From positions 1-19,454 of the forward strand of contig CABXPN010000017.1 of the NCBI GenBank assembly GCA_902514225.1: a stretch of DNA of 19,454 bases. The letters run 5' to 3'. The notes under the pieces are model-generated. The model was not told the origin of the DNA, did no database searches, and was given only the letters and a program-made list of their open reading frames with translations. The position numbers and the translations under genes are program-made. Source of the stretch: an uncultured Bacteroidota bacterium (GTDB lineage Bacteria > Bacteroidota > Bacteroidia > Flavobacteriales > BACL11). Positions within the stretch are counted from its first letter, which is position 1. The number at the start of each line of letters is the position of its first letter. Positions 13,715-19,454 of the stretch are shown in pieces.

Positions 13715-14298
13715 TTATAATTGCAAACATACGATAAATAGTAATTGTTTATTCTTTTATAAAAAGCGGAAAGTGTTACTTTATTCTTAAATGTAATTTC
13801 GAGTTTTCCTTTTCCTTTTTCTGTAAAAGAAGGAATGTATATATCCTTTCTAAAATCTACATTACCAATTTTATGATATTTAAAAACAGATTCCTTAATA
13901 CTCCAAACTAAAGTACATTTTTCTTTAGACAAATTAGTATGATGAGAATTGACAAATTTCGAAAATAATTTTTTTGGTTTTTCGGATATTTCCTGAATAT
14001 CAACACCTATATTTTTTTTACTCACAGCAATAACAATTAAATTTGCAGAGTGTGAGATTGATATAAATTCTTCATTACTTAAAATAGGAGATCCATTCTC
14101 GGTATAGCTAATTTGTAAGTCTGAGTTGTATTCTTTTAATAATAACCTACTAGAAATAAATTCCTTTTTTCTCTTTTCTGAATGCAAGTGAGATGTATTA
14201 CTGAAACTTGATATTTTTTCTAATTCCTGAATAGACTCGGTTAATTCCCAAATTAAAATTGTAGCGTTATTTTCTTCCGTTTTAGAGAGTAGTGGCAT
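13711..14298 (-). CDS. 4'-phosphopantetheinyl transferase superfamily protein
   Basis: A 195-residue Sfp/AcpS-superfamily protein, which moves the phosphopantetheine arm of CoA onto a Ser of an acyl or peptidyl carrier protein. The three Sfp motifs are present: [16 protein letters not shown] (78-93), with the CoA-binding His; IGVDIQEI (97-104), with the magnesium-binding Asp; and the catalytic [10 protein letters not shown] (132-141), with Trp, Lys, Glu and Lys in place. It is shorter than Sfp (about 225), mainly at the N-terminus. The target carrier protein is not in this window. It overlaps the downstream synthase gene by 4 bases and is divergent from ahcY, with 65 bases between the start codons. 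A weak -7-like TACTTTAG may lie upstream. Confidence 0.87.
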   Translation of the reverse strand: MPLLSKTEENNATILIWELTESIQELEKISSFSNTSHLHSEKRKKEFISSRLLLKEYNSDLQISYTENGSPILSNEEFISISHSANLIVIAVSKKNIGVDIQEISEKPKKLFSKFVNSHHTNLSKEKCTLVWSIKESVFKYHKIGNVDFRKDIYIPSFTEKGKGKLEITFKNKVTLSAFYKRINNYYLSYVCNYK

Positions 14299-14335
14299 AT
14301 CATTCTTTATATGTGGCTAAAGTAATAAATATGCT

Positions 14336-14343
14336 TATATTTG
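14336..14343 (+). promoter_or_regulatory. -7 promoter element of ahcY
   Basis: TATATTTG lies 20 bases before the ATG at 14364. It makes the longer open frame from 14292 impossible as the normal product, because that start would be upstream of the transcript. I find no clear TTG at -33. Confidence 0.5.
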
Positions 14344-14363
14344 CCGACCTGAAAAAATATATA

Positions 14364-15671
14364 ATGGAAACAGAAACTATGAAGTATAAAGTAAAAGATA
14401 TTGCCCTAGCAGAATGGGGAAGAAAAGAAATAACATTAGCTGAAGCAGAAATGCCAGGGTTAATGGCTACTCGTGAAGAGTATGGAGACAGTAAACCATT
14501 AGCCGGAGCTAGGATTGCTGGTTGTTTACATATGACAATACAAACAGCAGTTTTAATAGAAACTTTAGTTCATTTAGGGGCTGAGGTTACTTGGTCGTCT
14601 TGTAATATATTTTCCACACAAGATCAGGCAGCTGCAGCAATTGCTGCAACAGGAGTTCCTGTTTTTGCTTGGAAAGGAATGAATGAAGAAGAATTTGATT
14701 GGTGTATTTTACAAACTCTTACAGCATTTGAAAATGAAAAACCATTAAATATGATTTTAGATGATGGGGGAGATTTAACCAATATGGTTTTAGATAGATT
14801 TCCAGAGATGGTTAATGAAATAAAAGGTCTTTCTGAGGAAACTACAACTGGAGTCCACAGATTATATGAAAGGATGGAGAAAGGGACACTTACCCTCCCT
14901 GCAATAAATATTAACGATTCTGTTACAAAGTCTAAATTCGACAATAAATATGGATGTAAAGAATCTTTAGTAGACGCGATAAGAAGAGCGACTGATGTAA
15001 TGATGGCTGGTAAAGTTGCTGTTGTTGCTGGTTATGGTGATGTTGGTAAAGGTTCTGCTGCTTCACTCAGAGGTGCAGGAGCAAGAGTAATTGTAACTGA
15101 AATTGATCCTATTTGTGCCCTGCAAGCAGCTATGGATGGTTTTGCAGTAAAAAGAATGGATGATGCATGTAAAAATGCAGATATCATTGTTACAACTACT
15201 GGTAATAAAGATATTATTCAATCTCGTCATTTTGAGAGTATGAAAGACAAAACTATTGTTTGTAATATTGGTCATTTTGATAATGAAATTGATGTAGCTT
15301 GGTTAAATAATAATTGGGGACATACAAAAAACACAGTAAAACCTCAGGTTGATATGTACACAATTGACGGTAAAGATATTATTTTACTAGCTGAAGGTAG
15401 ATTAGTTAATTTAGGTTGTGCAACAGGACATCCTTCATTTGTTATGTCAAACTCATTTACAAATCAGGTGTTGGCACAATTAGAACTTTGGAATAACACA
15501 TCTGCATATAAGAATGAAGTATATATGCTTCCTAAACATTTGGATGAAAAAGTTGCAAGATTACATCTTGAAAAAATTGGTGTGGAATTAGAAACTTTAA
15601 GACCTGACCAAGCAGAATATATTGGTGTTACGGTTGAAGGTCCATACAAACCAGAGTATTACAGATATTAA
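14364..15671 (+). CDS. ahcY: Adenosylhomocysteinase (S-adenosyl-L-homocysteine hydrolase)
   Basis: AhcY splits S-adenosylhomocysteine, the by-product of all SAM-dependent methylations, into adenosine and homocysteine, using tightly bound NAD+. From the ATG at 14364 the protein has 435 residues, the normal bacterial length; an in-frame start at 14292 would add 24 residues but lies before the promoter box. Family features are complete: [14 protein letters not shown] (55-68), the substrate-binding [17 protein letters not shown] (78-94), LDDGGDLT (132-139), the NAD-binding loop GYGDVGKG (223-230) followed by TEIDP, a GHFDNEID segment with the conserved His, and the C-terminal KPEYYRY, whose Lys and Tyr reach into the partner subunit's NAD site. 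No SAH riboswitch is visible in the short upstream gap. A terminator follows. Confidence 0.97.
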   Translation: METETMKYKVKDIALAEWGRKEITLAEAEMPGLMATREEYGDSKPLAGARIAGCLHMTIQTAVLIETLVHLGAEVTWSSCNIFSTQDQAAAAIAATGVPVFAWKGMNEEEFDWCILQTLTAFENEKPLNMILDDGGDLTNMVLDRFPEMVNEIKGLSEETTTGVHRLYERMEKGTLTLPAININDSVTKSKFDNKYGCKESLVDAIRRATDVMMAGKVAVVAGYGDVGKGSAASLRGAGARVIVTEIDPICALQAAMDGFAVKRMDDACKNADIIVTTTGNKDIIQSRHFESMKDKTIVCNIGHFDNEIDVAWLNNNWGHTKNTVKPQVDMYTIDGKDIILLAEGRLVNLGCATGHPSFVMSNSFTNQVLAQLELWNNTSAYKNEVYMLPKHLDEKVARLHLEKIGVELETLRPDQAEYIGVTVEGPYKPEYYRY

Positions 15672-15690
15672 ATACTATAAATACATTATT

Positions 15691-15715
15691 AAATCCCGAG
15701 AGATCGGGATTTTTT
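15691..15715 (+). terminator. Intrinsic terminator of ahcY
   Basis: AATCCCGA (15692-15699) pairs with TCGGGATT (15704-15711) around a GAGA loop and is followed by a T-run to 15715. It begins 20 bases after the ahcY stop. The T-run overlaps the stop codon of the facing lipoprotein gene, so the two convergent transcripts meet here. Confidence 0.88.
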
Positions 15716-16127
15716 AGTTTCTAATACTAAGGATCCCTCCAGAAAAAGAAGTAAAATATTCTTTTAGAGGTAATAGTGCAGGGCCGTTTGCTGTAACTCC
15801 ATCTTGGTCTATTAAAAACTTAGAACTACAACAAGAACAAGATGCTACTATTGAGTTGATTGAGTCAATATAAGCGCAATCGGTAGAAGGCTCGAAACTG
15901 CAACTCCTATCAAAGGCGCGATAGTCGTTTACATTTGCATGATAAATAATAATTCCTTTCACTCCTCCGCTTACAAAAATAGAGTTTCCTATTGCATCCA
16001 AATCAGAAAATTCGGGCTGATTTACAGGAATTTCAATATTTACATAAACCTCTCTAATAAAGTCATCTTTATCTTGGCAAGATATAAATACAGATATTGA
16101 AACAAGTAAAATGTAAATTTTTTTCAT
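15714..16127 (-). CDS. Lipoprotein with a Rieske-like domain lacking the His ligands
   Basis: A 137-residue predicted lipoprotein. The signal (1-16) ends in F-I-S-C, with Cys17 as the lipid site, followed by QDKDD, an acidic run like the flavobacterial surface-export signal. The remainder resembles the Rieske fold, most clearly in its second half: CSCCSSKFLIDQDGVTANGP (97-116) followed by LLPLKEY mirrors the Rieske pattern 'CPCHGSxFdxxGxvxxGPAxxPLxxY'. Canonical Rieske proteins bind a 2Fe-2S cluster through C-x-H and C-x-x-H. Here the first pair reads C76-S-F and the second C97-S-C99-C100, so both His are replaced. It also has C84, possibly one half of the usual disulfide. A normal Rieske cluster is therefore unlikely; another metal site or a purely structural fold is possible. 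It is divergent from the large TonB receptor and convergent with ahcY. Function unknown. Confidence 0.7.
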   Translation of the reverse strand: MKKIYILLVSISVFISCQDKDDFIREVYVNIEIPVNQPEFSDLDAIGNSIFVSGGVKGIIIYHANVNDYRAFDRSCSFEPSTDCAYIDSINSIVASCSCCSSKFLIDQDGVTANGPALLPLKEYFTSFSGGILSIRN

Positions 16128-16176
16128 ACTGCAATTTTACAAATAAATTAATAGAAATAATAGATGATGAAATTAT

Positions 16177-16206
16177 TTGTGTAAAGGTAAAAAGTTATTA
16201 TCTTTA
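16177..16206 (+). promoter_or_regulatory. Probable promoter of the large TonB-dependent receptor gene
   Basis: TTG (16177-16179), a 19-base spacer and TATCTTTA (16199-16206) match the Bacteroidota -33/-7 pattern with one change (final A in place of G). The ATG at 16247 is 40 bases downstream. It lies in the 119-base divergent gap with the Rieske-like lipoprotein gene. Confidence 0.5.
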
Positions 16207-16246
16207 CCGCCTTTGAAATTAATATAAAAAATAACATTTATTACCT

Positions 16247-19200
16247 ATGTTTAGAAAGATATATTTAACAGCAATTTTAGGATTATTCTCTACTCTTGCG
16301 TTCTCACAAACAGGAACTCTTAAAGGAGTTATTACAAACAGAGCTACTGGAGCTCCTGTTGATTTTGCCAATGTGGTTATCATGAAAAACGGAGTTCAAC
16401 AAGGTGGAACCTCTACTGGATTGGATGGTAGTTTTACTATTAAACCAATTGATCCTGGTACTTATACCGTTAAAGCATCTTTTGCAGGATTTACTACCTT
16501 TTCTTTGGAAGGAGTAGTTGTGTCTGCAAATAAAATTACTTACCTAACTGGTGATAACGCTATTCGTATGACGGAAGGGGTTTTGGTAGATGAGATTGAG
16601 GTGAAAGGATTTACAAAGCCATTGATTGACCAGGGGAACATATCCGGAGAAACTAAAACTGCAAAAGAAATTGTAGCTTTACCAACAAAGAGTGTAAACT
16701 CTATTGCTTCTACAACTGCAGGTATTTACCAAAAAGATGAGGGAGATGATATTAATGTTAGAGGTTCTCGTTCGGATGCAACTTCTTATATTGTTGATGG
16801 TATTAAGGTAAGAGGAAGTTTGGGGATTCCTACTTCTGCAATTGAGCAAATTACTGTTGTAACGGGTGGTTTAGAAGCTAAGTATGGGGATGCAACCGGA
16901 GGGATGATTGTTGTTACAACAAAGGGGCCTTCAAATAAATTATTTGGATCTTTAGAATATGAATCGTCAAGATTATTTGATGATTATAATTATGATTTAT
17001 TAGGATTTGCATTGTCTGGGCCTATTTATAGAAAAACAAATTCAGATGGTTCTAAAGGAAATTCTGTTATAGGTTTCTTTTTGTCAGGAGAGTTTAGAAC
17101 AGTTGATGATTCTGACCCATCTGCAATTGGCATGTGGAAGGTGAGAGATTATGTCTTAGATAGTTTAAAGTCTACCCCTTTTGTCATTGCCCCTAATGCA
17201 ACAGCTGGTTTTTTAAGTAGTTCAGACTTTTTAGTTGATTCTTGTTTTGAAAATGTACAAGCAAAACAAAATTCTGGAGAAAGAAGATTTAATTTTTCGG
17301 GGAAATTAGACATTAAACCTTCTAAGAATACTTTCCTTTCTATTGGTGGTACATATTATAATAACTATAGTAGAAACTATTATTATTGGAGGTCTATGTT
17401 TTCTTCGGAAAATAATAGTGTATCAACAGAAGAAACATACAGATTGTTCGGAAGGTTAACTCAGAAGTTTGGAGACGAGCAGTCTAATTCAGAAAAATCC
17501 TCTAACCTTATAAAAAATGCTTTTATTACATTACAAGCAGATTATACTTCTAATTTTGAAAGAACATTCCATGAAGATTTTGATAATTATGATACTGATT
17601 TATTTAAATACGGGCATGTAGGTAAATTTACTACATATAAAGCTCCTGTTTATTCAAATGGAGTAGCTATTGATACTATTACTGGGATTCCTTATTCAGG
17701 CCAGATTTTAAGTGGTTGGAGGGATACTTTATATGAATTTGATGGTACAAATGCTTCTAATATACAAGGTTCTCAGTACACTCAGTCTTTCTATGATATG
17801 TTTGAAGAATATAGTTTAGCTTCTCCTTATTCTTTTGGATATGGAGCAGATGGAATAATCAGAACCCAGTATGATTTACAAGGACAGGGGTTAAGAAATG
17901 GTGAAAGTCCTGCTTCAGTATATTCATTATATGGAAATTGGGGGACTCAATATACAACCGCTAGGAAAACAAAAAACATACAGAATACTATAAAATTTTC
18001 TGCATCTGCTGATGTAGGTAATCATGAAATTTCTTTTGGTTTTGAAAGAGAAGAAAGAAAAGATATGTATTGGGGAGCTTCTACAACATCTTTATGGACG
18101 CTTGCAAGATTACTTACAAATAAACATATCTCCGACAGAGATTTAAATAATCCTCATCCGGTATACGACATAAATGGAGTATATCAAGATACGGTAAATT
18201 ACGATAGATTATTTGTAGAATCAGAACAATCCGTATTCGATTTCAATTTAAGAGAATCTTTAATAGAATCAGGATATACTGATGTTTATGGACAAACAAT
18301 TGATGAGGTTAGTTGGATAGATGTTGATAATTTAGATCCTGATCAATTAAGTTTAAATTTCTTTAGTGCAAACGAATTATTAAATAATGGTAGCTCGTAT
18401 GTATATTATTATGGTTTTGATGCTTTTGGTAATCCTGTTTCAGGTGTTCCTACTCTTGCAGATTATTTTGGAAGAAGAAATATCGATGGTGATTACATTA
18501 ATAGTAATGGAGATGTTATTACAGAAAACCAACTAAGCAGACATGTAGCTGCATTTAATCCTATTTATACTGCTGGTTATATACAAGATAAATTTGCTAT
18601 TAATGATTTATTATTCAATATAGGATTGCGTATTGATAATTATGATGCTAATCAGCCAGTATTAAAAGATAAGTATTTATTGTATGAAGCTAAATTTGCA
18701 GATCATGAAGACGCATTATCTTTAGCGGGGGGTTCTCATCCAACATCAATTGGTGACGATTTTAATGTATATGTAGATAATATTGAAGTTCCTACCAGAA
18801 TTGTAGGGTACAGAAACGGAGATGTTTGGTATAATGAAAATGGAGTTCAGATTTCTGATCCAACATTATTAGCGGAAGCTGCTGAAGGTAAAATTGCTCC
18901 TTTATTACTAAATCCTTCAGATGCAGTAAAAGGATATAAAACAGATGATGCTTTTGCAGATTATAACCCAGAAACTGTATTTATGCCAAGAATTGCATTT
19001 TCTTTTCCAATTTCGGATGAAGCTCAGTTCTTTGCACACTATGATGTATTAACACAAAGACCTCCTCAATCTAACAGAATCGAACCTTTAGATTATTTAT
19101 ATATGGAAGATAATGTAGGAGCTTTATTAAATAATCCAGATTTAAAACCTGAAAAAGTTATTGATTATGAATTAGGATTTGCTAAGAAATTATCTTTATC

Positions 19201-19454
19201 ATCTGCTCTTAAAATTTCTTTATTTTATAAAGAGTTAAGAGACATGCTTAATGTAACAAATGTAATATCTGCTTACCCAGCTACTTATATGATGTATCAG
19301 AATATTGACTTTGGTACATCAAAAGGTCTTTCTGCTAATTATGATTTAAGAAGAACAGGTAGAGTGCAAATGACAACAAACTATACTCTGCAATTTGCGG
19401 ATGGTACAGGTTCATCTGCTTCATCTGGTTATAGTTTAGTAAATACGGGGCAAC
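16247..19454 (+). CDS. Large TonB-dependent receptor with carboxypeptidase-regulatory-like N-domain (3' end outside the window)
   Basis: The frame is open from the ATG at 16247 to the right edge, giving 1069 residues without a stop. Order of parts: signal peptide (1-20, cleavage before Q-T-G); a CarboxypepD_reg-like beta domain (about 21-110) with GTLKGVITNRATGAPVDFAN and DGSFTIKPIDPGTYTVKASF features; a linker with VDEIEVKGF (114-122), which may hold the TonB box; a plug domain (about 135-230) with KDEGDDINVRGSRSDATSYI (163-182), VDGIKVRG, and VVTGGLEAKYGDATGGMIVV (204-223); then a long beta barrel. The last visible residues (NYTLQFADGTGSSASSGYSL) are typical of the final third of such barrels, so little is missing. 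The receptor is larger than ordinary siderophore receptors and belongs to the Bacteroidota group with the N-terminal regulatory-like domain. No SusD-like gene is seen before it. The cargo is unknown. Confidence 0.92.
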   Translation, partial: MFRKIYLTAILGLFSTLAFSQTGTLKGVITNRATGAPVDFANVVIMKNGVQQGGTSTGLDGSFTIKPIDPGTYTVKASFAGFTTFSLEGVVVSANKITYLTGDNAIRMTEGVLVDEIEVKGFTKPLIDQGNISGETKTAKEIVALPTKSVNSIASTTAGIYQKDEGDDINVRGSRSDATSYIVDGIKVRGSLGIPTSAIEQITVVTGGLEAKYGDATGGMIVVTTKGPSNKLFGSLEYESSRLFDDYNYDLLGFALSGPIYRKTNSDGSKGNSVIGFFLSGEFRTVDDSDPSAIGMWKVRDYVLDSLKSTPFVIAPNATAGFLSSSDFLVDSCFENVQAKQNSGERRFNFSGKLDIKPSKNTFLSIGGTYYNNYSRNYYYWRSMFSSENNSVSTEETYRLFGRLTQKFGDEQSNSEKSSNLIKNAFITLQADYTSNFERTFHEDFDNYDTDLFKYGHVGKFTTYKAPVYSNGVAIDTITGIPYSGQILSGWRDTLYEFDGTNASNIQGSQYTQSFYDMFEEYSLASPYSFGYGADGIIRTQYDLQGQGLRNGESPASVYSLYGNWGTQYTTARKTKNIQNTIKFSASADVGNHEISFGFEREERKDMYWGASTTSLWTLARLLTNKHISDRDLNNPHPVYDINGVYQDTVNYDRLFVESEQSVFDFNLRESLIESGYTDVYGQTIDEVSWIDVDNLDPDQLSLNFFSANELLNNGSSYVYYYGFDAFGNPVSGVPTLADYFGRRNIDGDYINSNGDVITENQLSRHVAAFNPIYTAGYIQDKFAINDLLFNIGLRIDNYDANQPVLKDKYLLYEAKFADHEDALSLAGGSHPTSIGDDFNVYVDNIEVPTRIVGYRNGDVWYNENGVQISDPTLLAEAAEGKIAPLLLNPSDAVKGYKTDDAFADYNPETVFMPRIAFSFPISDEAQFFAHYDVLTQRPPQSNRIEPLDYLYMEDNVGALLNNPDLKPEKVIDYELGFAKKLSLSSALKISLFYKELRDMLNVTNVISAYPATYMMYQNIDFGTSKGLSANYDLRRTGRVQMTTNYTLQFADGTGSSASSGYSLVNTGQ

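Noticed and set aside
14292..14363. Longer N-terminus of AhcY from the first in-frame ATG
   Set aside because: The extra segment lies upstream of the TATATTTG promoter box, overlaps the divergent transferase gene, and would make the protein longer than the family norm.
14299..14363. SAH or SAM riboswitch before ahcY
   Set aside because: The gap is only 65 bases, the transcript leader after the promoter box is about 15-20 bases, and no riboswitch core is present.
14624..15275. Antisense open frames within ahcY (106 and 70 residues)
   Set aside because: They lie wholly inside a well-identified enzyme gene and show no family resemblance, start context or promoter.

Overview
The window looks like a chromosomal segment of a flavobacterium-like member of the Bacteroidota. 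The DNA is AT-rich. The proteins are typical of that phylum: two TonB-dependent receptors, a DUF4290 protein next to murA, a group II geranylgeranylglyceryl-phosphate synthase, and outer-membrane proteins whose signal peptides end in 'A-Q'. Several genes are preceded by the Bacteroidota -7 promoter box TAnnTTTG. I see no tRNA, rRNA, CRISPR array, insertion sequence or phage gene, and no gene-free stretch longer than about 300 bases.

Layout, left to right. The 3' half of alaS (+) runs into a hairpin terminator that can serve both strands. Facing it are two separate minus-strand outer-membrane protein genes: a small predicted barrel with an unusual (Ala-Val-Glu)n region encoded by two 8-unit arrays of a 9-bp repeat, and a 407-residue porin-like protein. 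Each has a recognisable promoter, and the porin-like gene has its own terminator. Next on the minus strand come grpE-dnaJ (2-bp gap, shared terminator) and, upstream of them, an operon of a DUF4290 protein, murA and a periplasmic thioredoxin-like protein. MurA carries Asp where the fosfomycin-sensitive enzymes have the reactive Cys. DnaJ keeps only two of the four zinc-finger repeats.

The centre (7997-11471, minus strand) is a probable thiamine-uptake locus. A PnuC/PnuT-type inner-membrane transporter overlaps a NadR-like P-loop kinase gene. Downstream lies a TPP (thi-box) riboswitch and then a TonB-dependent receptor. The aptamer begins just after a -7 promoter box and reads into the receptor gene. 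The likely scheme is that the receptor brings thiamine across the outer membrane, the Pnu protein carries it across the inner membrane, and the kinase-like protein may trap it by phosphorylation. The last step is inference, and the transporter-kinase pair could instead handle nicotinamide riboside.

The right part holds a plus-strand ChaN-like secreted protein; a minus-strand set of a phosphopantetheinyl transferase, the geranylgeranylglyceryl-phosphate synthase (4-bp overlap) and a MORN/YwqK-like protein; plus-strand ahcY with its terminator; a minus-strand lipoprotein resembling a Rieske domain whose two His ligands are replaced; and the 5' part of a very large TonB-dependent receptor that runs off the right edge.

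The points I find most worth a second look are the thiamine locus with its unassigned kinase, the Rieske-like lipoprotein, the repeat-bearing outer-membrane protein and the reduced DnaJ zinc finger.
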